The notes below the pieces were generated by a model. That model ran no database searches. It was not told the DNA's origin and worked only from the letters and a program-made list of their open reading frames with translations. A stretch of DNA of 64,000 nt. It comes from Lachnospiraceae bacterium. Lineage in GTDB: Bacteria > Bacillota > Clostridia > Lachnospirales > Lachnospiraceae. Shown here in pieces: positions 54,936 through 64,000 of this stretch (positions within the stretch are counted from its first letter, which is position 1; each line of letters begins with the position of its first letter). Made by a program: the position numbers and the translations under genes. The stretch is taken from positions 1 to 64,000 of the forward strand of contig SVEC01000012.1 of NCBI GenBank assembly GCA_015057555.1, written 5' to 3'.

Positions 54936-57900
54936 AAATATTAACAGGAATTACAATTTTTGCTCTTTGCTTTGGAATGACCGGAGGACCAATTTTGTCT
55001 GCGGAGGATGAACAGGAAGAAATTAAAATAAGAGGCTATGAGATTGTGGAAACAGAGGGAGAAAATTATGGACACATTCCTATAAGCTATACAGTACCTG
55101 TGTCAGAAAGTGATTCAGACGTATTAGATAATTATAATACGGGATTACATGGAAGTGGCACTCTGCCGGCTAGATATGATGCAAGGGATTATGGTTATGT
55201 AACAGCGGTGAAGGATCAGGGATATTATGGTACATGCTGGGCATTTGCAGCTATTAGTTCGGCGGAAAGTGATGCTATTATAGATGGACGTAATTCAAAT
55301 CCTGACTATTCAGAGGCGCAGCTTGCATTTTTTACATATAATCGTGTGGCAGATCCATTGGGAGGTACAACAGGAGATAAGGTCGAGGTAATTGCAGATG
55401 GCGAAGATTATTTATCTATAGGTGGTAACAATTATTATACAACCATGGCATTGGCAAGCTGGATTTCCCCTGCTGATGAGACTACAATGGATTATGATGA
55501 TATAGCTACAAAGTACACAGGTATAACCTCTGTGGATGAAAGCTATGACTATGAAGCCTGTGTGGCACATTTGCAGAATTCTTATTGGATATCTATGAGT
55601 GATCCGGATAGCATTAAGCAGATGATTATGGAATATGGTAGCTTGGATTCCTCCTTATATTACAGTGACGATTATCTGGAAGAGGTTACTGTGGGAAATA
55701 CAACCAAGTGGTTGTTTTATAATCCAGAGGAGTACATACAGAATCATGAGATATCTCTTGTGGGATGGGATGATACCATAGATGCGGATTTATTCTCTAA
55801 AACTATAGACAATGTGGAGTATACACCAGCCGGAGATGGAGCGTGGCTTGTTAAGAATAGCTATGGCGACTATTATCATGATGAAGGTTACTTTTGGATT
55901 TCTTATTATGATACAAGCTTGATGTATACTAATTCATCTTACAATGTTGCCACAGCCTATGACTTTGAGGCAGTGGATAATTACGACTACAATTATCAGT
56001 ATGATGGTTCATATGCTACCTTTGAGGTATATGATGATGATTATAATGAGAGTATATATACTGCAAATGTATTTACAGCTAAGAATAGTGCTCAGCAATT
56101 AGAAGCAGTAGCTTTTTATACAACCTTGCCTAATATGAAGTACAGCATTCAGGTTTACAAGGTGGATGAAGCTGGTACACCTGTGGGAGAAGCACTTCTG
56201 ACAAAGGCCGTAGAAGGCTTGGAGCCTTATAGTGGATACCACACAGTTAAGCTTAATGAGAGAATTATACTTAATGAGGGAGAAAAATTCTCAGTTGTTG
56301 TCAAAAATACAATTACCACAGATGGTTATGTGGGAATAGGAGCCACAGCATTTTTAGATGCCTCTAATGACGATGGTTATCTAAGATACACCTCCTCAGG
56401 TGAATCAGGGCAAAGTTATCTTAGCTTTGATGGTGTTAATTGGGAAGACATGTACGATAGATACGGAGCAAATCTTAGAGTAAAGGCATTTACCAACTAT
56501 AGACCTGTGGAGTCTGTTGCTGTAGAGGAAGACACATATACTATAGGTGTGGGAGAGCAGCTTCAACTATTCGCTACCGTCTCTCCTGAAAATGCAACTG
56601 TTCAGAGTGTGACTTGGTCAGGACTTAATGATATGGTGTTAAGTGTCAGCAAGGATGGAATTGTAACAGGACTTGAGGCTGGAAGTGCCACAGTTACGGT
56701 CAAGACTGTTGATGGAGGAAAGACAGCTAAGTGTACTGTTATAGTAAAGGATAGATACATTACCCCTGACAAGCCAGTATTAAAATCTAGAACAGAGGAC
56801 ACCATAACTGTTGAAGCTGTGGCAGATTGTATCTACTCTTTGGATGGCATTGATTGGCAGGATAGTAATGTATTCACAGATTTGGAGCCGGGTACAGAAT
56901 ATAGTATATATGCCATGATTCCAGGGGATGAATACTATTATCAAAGTGAGCTTAGTGAACCTTTAGTGGTCAGTACATACGATATCATTGAAGCTGTGAA
57001 GCTTAATTACACAGATATAGCCCTTGTGATAGATGAACAGGATACTATTCAACTCAAAGCAACTACTGTTCCGGCTGATGTAAAGGTGGGTACAGTTACT
57101 TGGAAATCTGAAGACGAAAATATTGCAATAGTAGATGAAAATGGTTTGGTAACTGGATTGTCTATGGGAGAGACAAATATAGTGGCCACCTCTGATGCAG
57201 ATGAGCAGATATCTGCTATTTGTAAGGTTGGAGTATACAAGAGATATGCCACACCAAGTGCACCAACATTAGCGTCTAAGACCCATAGCTCCATTACACT
57301 TAGTAAGGTATCTGGGGCAGTGTATTCGAAGGATGGAAAAACTTGGCAGAGTTCAAATGTATTTACGGGACTTAACCCAGAAACAACTTATACATTTTAT
57401 GTGAAGCTACTTCAAAATGGATATTATATGGAAAGCAAAGTTAGCGCGGGCTTAAAGGTGACTACTGCCGAAAAACCATTCGTAGCCCCAGATATCAAGG
57501 TTTCCTATCGTACACACATCCAGTCCTTTGGTTGGGAATATAAGGAAGACGAAGTGACCAAGTGGAAAGCTAACGGAGCTATGTCAGGTACATCAGGTCT
57601 TGCTAAGAGGCTTGAGGGCATCAATATAGTAGTTGCACCTACAACTACCTGTGAGGATTTAGACCTTGGAATTCAGTACACCACACACTGTCAGTCTTAT
57701 GGTTGGTTGCCATGGTCTGCTGATGGTGATATGAATGGAACTGAGGGCGAGGCGAAACGTCTTGAGGCTATTATGATTCAGCTTACAGGCGAGCATAAGG
57801 AACTTTATGATGTATATTACAGAGTTCACGCACAGTCATACGGATGGCTTGGATGGGCGAAGAATGGAGAGCCATCAGGTACAGCAGGGTATGCTAAACG

Positions 57901-58573
57901 TCTAGAGGGAATCCAGATTGTTGTGGTTAAGAAGGGTGAGAGCTATAACCAGAAGATGGAAGGTATCACCTCTGCAAGAACTGAAGCCTTTGTGGCTAAA
58001 GCAGGTAGCTCACCTATAGTTAACTATCCAGCAACAAGCAACACTAATCCGGTGGTGCCTGGAGCGGATGATGTAAATGTAGCCTACCGTACTCACGTGC
58101 AAAGCTTTGGCTGGCAGGGCTGGAAATATAATGGCCAGATGAGTGGAACCAGTGGCCTGGCTAAGAGACTTGAGGGTATCGAAATAAACCTTACCAACAA
58201 GGATTACGATGGCGGAATAGCTTACGCAACCCACGTCCAGACCTACGGCTGGCAGGGAGCTGATTTAAATAAACCATCAACCTGGAAGCATGATGGTCAG
58301 ATGGCAGGTACCTCTGGTGAAGCGAAGCGATTAGAAGCTATTTGCATTACTCTTACAGGAGAGATGGCTGAGCACTATGACATTTACTACAGAGTACATG
58401 CCCAGTCTTATGGCTGGCTTGGATGGGCAAAAAATGGAGAGGCATCAGGAACCGCAGGCTATGCCAAGAGACTTGAGGGGATTCAGATAGTTATTGTACC
58501 AAAGGGTGGAAAAGCACCAACCAACCATGGTGGAATAATATCTAATGATACAAGAGCGTATATAGAAAAATAA
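54926..58573 (+). CDS. Secreted papain-like C1 protease with Ig-like domains and ChW repeats
   Basis: 1215 residues from ATG 54926 with AAGGTGG upstream; GTG 54914 is inside the site. Signal peptide at 1-29 (RKKILTGITIFALCFGMTGG). The C1 peptidase core lies at about 75-350: nucleophile C104 in GTCWAFA, H274 in QNHEISLVGWDD, and N311 in WLVKNSYG. A lectin-like beta region follows (about 370-520), then two BIG2-like domains alternating with fibronectin-like modules (YSLDGIDWQDSNVFTDLEPG), and six ChW repeats from about 855. It may process or tether surface proteins or degrade plant protein. The same tail links it to the GH9 protein. Confidence 0.9.
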   Translation: MRKKILTGITIFALCFGMTGGPILSAEDEQEEIKIRGYEIVETEGENYGHIPISYTVPVSESDSDVLDNYNTGLHGSGTLPARYDARDYGYVTAVKDQGYYGTCWAFAAISSAESDAIIDGRNSNPDYSEAQLAFFTYNRVADPLGGTTGDKVEVIADGEDYLSIGGNNYYTTMALASWISPADETTMDYDDIATKYTGITSVDESYDYEACVAHLQNSYWISMSDPDSIKQMIMEYGSLDSSLYYSDDYLEEVTVGNTTKWLFYNPEEYIQNHEISLVGWDDTIDADLFSKTIDNVEYTPAGDGAWLVKNSYGDYYHDEGYFWISYYDTSLMYTNSSYNVATAYDFEAVDNYDYNYQYDGSYATFEVYDDDYNESIYTANVFTAKNSAQQLEAVAFYTTLPNMKYSIQVYKVDEAGTPVGEALLTKAVEGLEPYSGYHTVKLNERIILNEGEKFSVVVKNTITTDGYVGIGATAFLDASNDDGYLRYTSSGESGQSYLSFDGVNWEDMYDRYGANLRVKAFTNYRPVESVAVEEDTYTIGVGEQLQLFATVSPENATVQSVTWSGLNDMVLSVSKDGIVTGLEAGSATVTVKTVDGGKTAKCTVIVKDRYITPDKPVLKSRTEDTITVEAVADCIYSLDGIDWQDSNVFTDLEPGTEYSIYAMIPGDEYYYQSELSEPLVVSTYDIIEAVKLNYTDIALVIDEQDTIQLKATTVPADVKVGTVTWKSEDENIAIVDENGLVTGLSMGETNIVATSDADEQISAICKVGVYKRYATPSAPTLASKTHSSITLSKVSGAVYSKDGKTWQSSNVFTGLNPETTYTFYVKLLQNGYYMESKVSAGLKVTTAEKPFVAPDIKVSYRTHIQSFGWEYKEDEVTKWKANGAMSGTSGLAKRLEGINIVVAPTTTCEDLDLGIQYTTHCQSYGWLPWSADGDMNGTEGEAKRLEAIMIQLTGEHKELYDVYYRVHAQSYGWLGWAKNGEPSGTAGYAKRLEGIQIVVVKKGESYNQKMEGITSARTEAFVAKAGSSPIVNYPATSNTNPVVPGADDVNVAYRTHVQSFGWQGWKYNGQMSGTSGLAKRLEGIEINLTNKDYDGGIAYATHVQTYGWQGADLNKPSTWKHDGQMAGTSGEAKRLEAICITLTGEMAEHYDIYYRVHAQSYGWLGWAKNGEASGTAGYAKRLEGIQIVIVPKGGKAPTNHGGIISNDTRAYIEK
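57481..58573 (+). repeat. ChW six-repeat module, copy 3
   Basis: Third copy of the 1.1 kb module, closer to copy 2 than to copy 1. Confidence 0.9.
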
Positions 58574-58579
58574 ATTATT

Positions 58580-58620
58580 AAGAAGCTTATAGGTATTCCA
58601 AGCTATAAGCTTCTTTTTTT
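58580..58620 (+). terminator. Terminator after protease gene
   Basis: AAGAAGCTTATAG pairs with CTATAAGCTTCTT, followed by seven T. Confidence 0.9.
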
Positions 58621-58824
58621 CTTTGAAGAAAACAAATAAAAATAATAATTATTATCAATATTTCTCTAGACAATATATTTTACAAGTGTTATTATATTAT
58701 AAAATATAATATGCACCATATATAGGTATAAGCATAAGATATAATAACGCGATATTTTGGAAGATTATTCCTTAAATTGTGGATATGGACGTGATAAAAA
58801 TAATAACTGAAGGGGAGTGTGATT

Positions 58825-59610
58825 ATGAGAGATGTATTATTAGCTATCTGGGTACCATTTTTAGGAACTATGCTTGGCTCAGCCTGTGTGTTCTTTATGA
58901 AGGGTGCACTAAATGATAAGGTTCAGAAAGCCTTGTCTGGTTTCGCGGCAGGCGTAATGATTGCTGCCTCAGTATGGTCCCTTCTTATTCCAGCAATTAA
59001 TATGGCTGAGGAAAATGGAATGGGTAAAAGGTCATTCGTGCCAGCGGCAGTAGGATTGTTGTTAGGTGTAATATTCTTATTATTACTGGATAAATTGATT
59101 CCGCATTTACATCTTGCAGATGAGCAGGCAGAGGGACCTAAGGTTAATCTTAAAAAATCTACCATGCTTATTCTGGCAGTGACACTACATAATATTCCAG
59201 AGGGAATGGCGGTAGGTGTTACATTTGCAGGTATGCTGTCAGGAGAAGCAAATATTACATTTATGGGAGCTATGGCCCTTACTATAGGTATAGCCATACA
59301 GAATTTCCCAGAGGGAGCCATAATCTCTATGCCAGTGTGTGCAGCTGGTGAGGGCAAGAAGAAAGCGTTTTTGTATGGAACCCTTTCTGGAGTTGTAGAA
59401 CCATTAGGAGCCATCGTGACCATATTATTGTCATCCTACCTGATAGGTGCTATGCCATACCTTCTGGCATTTGCAGCAGGAGCCATGATATATGTGGTGG
59501 TTGAGGAGCTTATACCAGAGTCGGCAGCGGGGGAGCATTCTAATATTGGAACAATTGGCTTTGCTGTGGGCTTTGTGATTATGATGATTCTTGATGTAGC
59601 ACTTGGATAA
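58825..59610 (+). CDS. ZIP family metal transporter (ZupT-like)
   Basis: 261 residues from ATG 58825 after AAGGGGAG. Eight hydrophobic segments with the two ZIP metal-site motifs HNIPEGMAVG and NFPEGAIISMP in helices four and five. Members import Zn2+, Fe2+ or Mn2+; the exact ion is not shown. It stands between the protease and the flavin reductase gene. Confidence 0.9.
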   Translation: MRDVLLAIWVPFLGTMLGSACVFFMKGALNDKVQKALSGFAAGVMIAASVWSLLIPAINMAEENGMGKRSFVPAAVGLLLGVIFLLLLDKLIPHLHLADEQAEGPKVNLKKSTMLILAVTLHNIPEGMAVGVTFAGMLSGEANITFMGAMALTIGIAIQNFPEGAIISMPVCAAGEGKKKAFLYGTLSGVVEPLGAIVTILLSSYLIGAMPYLLAFAAGAMIYVVVEELIPESAAGEHSNIGTIGFAVGFVIMMILDVALG

Positions 59611-59693
59611 ATTTTTTAAATGCTGGTTATGATATGGATGGAATATGGGAAGAATAATTCTAATTATTTCCCTAGATGAGAAGGAGGAAGGTT

Positions 59694-60344
59694 ATGGATA
59701 CTAAGGTAATGAACAATTTAAGCTATGGAATATTTGTATGTACTGTCAGGGAGGGCGATAAGGATAACGGATGTATTATCAATACGGTTACTCAGGTAAC
59801 AGCTACTCCAAATGTTGTTTCCGTGGCAATTAACAAGACCAACTATACCCACGATATGATACTTAAAACAGGAGAGTTAAATGTATCTATCATTAATGAG
59901 GATTGTGAGTTTGATATGATAAAGCATTTCGGATTTCAGTCGGGTAGGGATGTTAATAAGTTTTCTGTTGATTCCGGTGAGTGGATGAAGGAGAACATAG
60001 ACTCCTGCAAGAGAAGCGCAAATGGACTTAAATACATCACCAAGGGTGTTAATTCTTATATATCCTGCAAGGTGAAGGAAAGAGTGGACCTTGGTACACA
60101 CACTCTCTTTATCTGTGAAGTTACAGGAGGAGAAATCCTTAACGATGTTCCATCAGCAACCTATGCATACTATCATCAGCACATCAAAACACAGGTGGAG
60201 AAAGTGGGAACCACACCAGAAGGCAAGACTGTCTGGAAGTGTAAAATTTGTGGATACATTTACGAGGGTGACCCAATACCAGATAACTTTATCTGCCCAT
60301 GGTGTAAGCATCCTGCTAGTGACTTTGAGAAGGTGGTGGAGTAG
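59694..60344 (+). CDS. Flavin reductase-like protein fused to rubredoxin
   Basis: 216 residues from ATG 59694 with GAAGGAGG upstream. Residues 1-160 match flavoredoxin-type FMN-binding proteins (NNLSYGIFVCTVREGD, GCIINTVTQVTATPNVVSVAI). Residues about 174-216 are a rubredoxin with iron ligands in CKICGYIYEGD and CPWCKH. Such fusions, once called high-molecular-weight rubredoxins, pass electrons to oxygen-detoxifying enzymes in anaerobes. Confidence 0.9.
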   Translation: MDTKVMNNLSYGIFVCTVREGDKDNGCIINTVTQVTATPNVVSVAINKTNYTHDMILKTGELNVSIINEDCEFDMIKHFGFQSGRDVNKFSVDSGEWMKENIDSCKRSANGLKYITKGVNSYISCKVKERVDLGTHTLFICEVTGGEILNDVPSATYAYYHQHIKTQVEKVGTTPEGKTVWKCKICGYIYEGDPIPDNFICPWCKHPASDFEKVVE

Positions 60345-60374
60345 GAAAAAACTTCATTATAGAAATATATATCG

Positions 60375-60407
60375 ACCGACACATGGTAAGCTATGTGTCG
60401 GTTTTTT
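60375..60407 (+). terminator. Terminator after rubredoxin fusion gene
   Basis: ACCGACACAT pairs with ATGTGTCGGT, followed by T run. Confidence 0.85.
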
Positions 60408-60598
60408 GTGTGTATAATTATGTGATGGGGTACATAGTTCGTTGATAAAAAAGTACAATCTTTTTCGAAGAAATTGAGTACTGAAATTATTATTTTTTAC
60501 ATCTACGGGGGGTATTTTTTACATGTGAGAAAAATATAAGGATAGTTATGTTATAGTGAATGTGAAAATTACCAATAAAAAACGAGGAGGATTCTATA

Positions 60599-63500
60599 AT
60601 GAACAAAAGAGTAACACGAAAACGAATGTTAGTATTGTTATTAACATTAACTATGGTGCTAAGCTGTGTGAATCTAGGTGGCTATGGTAGGTATTCGGGT
60701 GTCACAAATGCCCAAGAACTTGCCACAGCTACAGACAGTGAAGAATCTATTACAGAAGCAGGGGAGAATGAAGGAGAAGAATTTCAGTATGAGGATACCT
60801 ATAGCTCAGAGAATTTTGATGTAAACTTTAAGCTGGACAATGTGTGGGACACAGGCTATAACGCTACCATCACTATAACTAATACCAGTGACAGCATTAT
60901 AGAAAACTGGTGTCTCACATTCCCACTTAGCGAGAATATATCTAATATCTGGAATGCAACTGTAAGCAAAACACATGAGGATTTTTATGTAGTTAAAAAT
61001 GCTGGGTGGAATCAGGACATAGCAGTAGGGGGAAGTGTATCTTTTGGTATGACTGTATATGAACCATTTACTGAGTTCCCAGAGTATTATACAATTATTG
61101 GCAATCAGGTGGAGACTAAGAGTGAGGATTACACTATAGATTACAAGATAACAGAAGACTGGGGAGAGGGTTATAAGGCTGAGGTAACTATTACAAATAA
61201 TAAGGATACTGCTATAGAGGATTGGCGATTATCATTTGAATATGGTGATAATCTTATAACACAGATATGGAATGCAGAAATTGTAGATAATACTGATGGT
61301 AAGTATGAGCTTAGCTGCGAAAGCTATAATCAAAATATTGCAGTTGGGGAAAGTGTGAACTTTGGATTTATGGTTGAGCCGGGATGCTCTGGTAAGCTGA
61401 TGGAGAATGTGGTGCTGAGGGAGTATGTATTTGGCAATAGAAATCAAGGACAAGAGGATGAAGATTCTGACGACGAGGATGAAGAGGACACAATAAGTGA
61501 TGCAGAAGCTATCATATTCGGTATGCTTGACGAAGATGATAATAAAACCCTATATCTTAGCATGATGGCATCAGTTGATGTTGAAAGATATGAGATATAT
61601 GTGTCATGGGATGGAAAAGATTATATTAAGCTTGGTGAAACTAGGGAGGCAGAATACCAGTACATAATAAAGGATGATTTTTCCAGTTCGGAAATATATG
61701 CTGTGGGATATGATGAAAATGGTGAGTCAGTAGAGACAAATCACATATTTTTAGAAAATACAGATGGAATTTGTGCAGTAATTCTTCCAGATACAGACGG
61801 TGATGGATTAGAGGATGTATATGAGGTATATTATGGCAGCGATATAAACCTAACAGATACAGACGGTGATGGATTAGGTGATTACTATGAGGTATACACA
61901 TCATCTACTTATCCTAGCTTAAAGGATTCTGATGAAAATGGTATTATGGATGGTGACGAGGACTATGACGGAGATGAATTAAGTATTATAGAAGAGTGTA
62001 AATATGGTACTGATCCCTTAAATCCAGATACGGATTACGATAACCTATTAGATGGAGATGAAATAAATGTATATGGAACTAATCCACTAGCTTCAGACGA
62101 AGACCAGGATGGCTTAGTGGATGGTGATGAAGTAGAAGTGGGAACAAATCCACTAAATCCAGATACCGATGGTGATGGAGTTCTAGATGGAGATGAAAAG
62201 TTCTTACAGACATTTACATATGAGGTAGAGAAGGAAGAGTGTGTGATAAAAGAGGTATCCATAACCTTAGAAGGTACAGGTAATCTACAGAGTACAACTA
62301 CTATTGAAAGTATTATGGATAAGGATGTGTTATGCTCAGGTGTTGTAGGCCTGGTGGGTGAGCCCTTTGAGATAGAAACTGATTCGGAATTTGAAAGTGC
62401 GACTATTACATTTAAGGTTGATGTTGATAGATTGGAAAGTCAAAGCTTTTCAAATCTTGTGATTTTATGGTATGATGAAGAAAATAATGATTTTGTAGAG
62501 TTAGATACGATTTTGGAGGAAATAACAGGAACCGTGAGTGTGGAAACCACACATTTTAGTAAGTATATGCTTGTTAATAGAATGGACTGGTTGAGTGGAA
62601 ACGAGAGAGAAAAAAACTATTATAAGGAGTATGAAGAAGCAAAGTATGAAGGAGAAGTAGGTCAATATACATATATTATTTTGGACTCATCAGAGGCAAT
62701 AAATAACTATGATCCAACAACTTATGTTTGTGAAGTGGATTCGATGCTGGGGTATCCATACAGATTAAGGGATTTTCGTAGAGATTTTGTGTATGAGTAT
62801 TTGCTGAGTGCGCCTGAAACAGAACAGATATATGTTGGTTATGCATATACAGGATTAGAATTTTATGTGAGTAGATTAAAAAAATGGAAAATGGTTGTTG
62901 ATGGGGTAGGAGACAAGTTTGACTTAGATCATATGGCGATATATTCTTGTTATAATTATTTAGATAGTAAAGGAATATTAGAAAAACAAGTAAGCAAAAA
63001 AGTAATTATAATTACATCCTCAGAACGTGAAAATGAATATATTGATATGGAAAAATTGACTAAAAAGTATGTAGATGCAGGTATAATTGTAGATTTATAT
63101 ATTATAGGTCCTGATACACAAGTACCAGGGTTAGAGGCACTGAGCAATGCTACAGGTGGAACAATTTGGAGAGCAGATAGTGGGGAACAGGCTTCGGCGA
63201 TGTATATATATCCGGATGAATGGGAAAGAATTGACAAAACAGATACTGATAAAGATGGTTTGTTTGATATATTTGAAAAAAATGGAATGGTACTAAATAC
63301 TGGTCAGATAATATATACAGAATGGGATAACTCTGATACGGATGGAGATGGATTGTTAGATGGAGAGGAAATAAATCCTGCCCCAGTCTATGTAAATATA
63401 ACGATAGATTGTGGAGCGGTGATGATAAAAAAGGCAGGCTGGCGATTTAAAATGAATTCAGATCCAAATAACCCTGATACTGATGGGGATGGATTGAAGG

Positions 63501-64000
63501 ATAAAGTGGATAATAGGCCGTGTCAAAAGGGCATTTTCTCGAAAAAAACAGGAAAGATTGTTGTTGGTGAAGTAAGCTTGGTCTCTAGTGCGTATGGACT
63601 TGCAGGTCATTCATATATGCTATACAAAAGCTATATAGAAGAAGAACTTTCGTTATATGGACTTGAAGGAGGATATAAGATTAATATTAATACTGATGGT
63701 TCGTATGGTTATGAGTATGTTGAAGCTACCTCTGCTTATATGAGAATTGGAGATTATATGACATTAGGAAACTCAAGCTGTACGATTGGTTCTAATATTC
63801 AAATGTTTGAATCAGATGATGATATTAATGACAGGGATAGCGCGGGTGTATATTATAATAGGGAAGTCGCAGGAGACATAGAAGAATACAAGGCAAAAGG
63901 TAGAGAGAAATATGTAAATAATGCAGCAATAGCAATGGAACTAACGGAATCTGATTTGAATTATTTGATTTATTATCATACAAATAAGAATTATTATAAT
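60599..64000 (+). CDS. Large secreted CBM2 / TSP3 / vWA-like protein (3' end outside window)
   Basis: Open from ATG 60599 (GAGGAGG upstream) to the window end, 1134 residues with no stop. Signal peptide at about 1-40 (RKRMLVLLLTLTMVLSCVNLGG). Two CBM2-type domains at about 71-155 and 177-279 (WDTGYNATITITNTSD ... WNATV, and WGEGYKAEVTITNNKD ... WNAEI, each with a later conserved N-Q-x-I-A-V-G). Thrombospondin-3-like calcium repeats (DTDGDGL) at about 399-530 and again near 881-970. A vWA-like region at about 687-877 has TYIILDSSEAI and KKVIIITSSERE, so its MIDAS looks incomplete. A HFSKYML motif resembles that of the first protein. It carries no ChW repeat in the visible part. Confidence 0.85.
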   Translation, partial: MNKRVTRKRMLVLLLTLTMVLSCVNLGGYGRYSGVTNAQELATATDSEESITEAGENEGEEFQYEDTYSSENFDVNFKLDNVWDTGYNATITITNTSDSIIENWCLTFPLSENISNIWNATVSKTHEDFYVVKNAGWNQDIAVGGSVSFGMTVYEPFTEFPEYYTIIGNQVETKSEDYTIDYKITEDWGEGYKAEVTITNNKDTAIEDWRLSFEYGDNLITQIWNAEIVDNTDGKYELSCESYNQNIAVGESVNFGFMVEPGCSGKLMENVVLREYVFGNRNQGQEDEDSDDEDEEDTISDAEAIIFGMLDEDDNKTLYLSMMASVDVERYEIYVSWDGKDYIKLGETREAEYQYIIKDDFSSSEIYAVGYDENGESVETNHIFLENTDGICAVILPDTDGDGLEDVYEVYYGSDINLTDTDGDGLGDYYEVYTSSTYPSLKDSDENGIMDGDEDYDGDELSIIEECKYGTDPLNPDTDYDNLLDGDEINVYGTNPLASDEDQDGLVDGDEVEVGTNPLNPDTDGDGVLDGDEKFLQTFTYEVEKEECVIKEVSITLEGTGNLQSTTTIESIMDKDVLCSGVVGLVGEPFEIETDSEFESATITFKVDVDRLESQSFSNLVILWYDEENNDFVELDTILEEITGTVSVETTHFSKYMLVNRMDWLSGNEREKNYYKEYEEAKYEGEVGQYTYIILDSSEAINNYDPTTYVCEVDSMLGYPYRLRDFRRDFVYEYLLSAPETEQIYVGYAYTGLEFYVSRLKKWKMVVDGVGDKFDLDHMAIYSCYNYLDSKGILEKQVSKKVIIITSSERENEYIDMEKLTKKYVDAGIIVDLYIIGPDTQVPGLEALSNATGGTIWRADSGEQASAMYIYPDEWERIDKTDTDKDGLFDIFEKNGMVLNTGQIIYTEWDNSDTDGDGLLDGEEINPAPVYVNITIDCGAVMIKKAGWRFKMNSDPNNPDTDGDGLKDKVDNRPCQKGIFSKKTGKIVVGEVSLVSSAYGLAGHSYMLYKSYIEEELSLYGLEGGYKININTDGSYGYEYVEATSAYMRIGDYMTLGNSSCTIGSNIQMFESDDDINDRDSAGVYYNREVAGDIEEYKAKGREKYVNNAAIAMELTESDLNYLIYYHTNKNYYN

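Overview
The window looks like chromosome of an anaerobic, plant-fibre-degrading Clostridia member, most likely a Lachnospiraceae relative. The evidence is an AT-rich low-GC Firmicutes style with strong Shine-Dalgarno sites, a GH9 cellulase, CBM2-type cellulose-binding modules, phospho-beta-glucosidase, iron alcohol dehydrogenase, rubredoxin fusion, and extracellular proteins ending in clostridial hydrophobic W (ChW) repeats. This is inference from gene content; no rRNA or tRNA gene is present to place it.

Layout. 1-3.3 kb: the 3' end of a secreted ChW-repeat protein, then a duplicated intergenic segment abutting a chimeric gene remnant. 3.3-8 kb: SPFH/zinc-ribbon protein with a DUF4428 protein, then an ECF sigma factor with a membrane partner. 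8-14.4 kb: MATE transporter, acyltransferase, amidohydrolase and hybrid histidine kinase. 14.5-24.3 kb: an accessory island holding a HicA-HicB-SecB-like toxin-antitoxin-chaperone candidate, a second HicB-like protein, a Phd/RelE-ParE pair, an XRE regulator, a DUF6076-like protein, and decayed mobile-element genes (frameshifted DUF7768-like gene, holin, headless holA). It ends with a possible Kiwa KwaA-like gene followed by a broken KwaB-like start.

24.4-49.6 kb is mostly housekeeping. It carries an alanyl-tRNA editing protein, a ROK kinase / GH1 phospho-beta-glucosidase / alcohol dehydrogenase cluster with an AraC regulator, MATE transporters, and deoD-deoB-deoC for deoxynucleoside catabolism. 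It also carries purC, a beta-propeller HD-GYP protein with a variant GYC motif, an NhaC-type antiporter, two tandem zinc-ribbon membrane paralogues, carB, and a Dabb / DUF3137 / LemA cluster.

49.8-64 kb is a fibre-degradation and cell-surface locus. A GH9 cellulase fused to a CAP domain and a papain-like C1 protease both end in the same six-repeat ChW module seen at position 1020. A ZIP transporter and a flavin reductase-rubredoxin follow. The window ends inside a very long secreted protein with two CBM2 modules, thrombospondin-3-like calcium repeats and a von Willebrand A-like region. The three ChW proteins plausibly occupy the same cell-surface niche; the CBM2 protein probably contacts cellulose by a different route.
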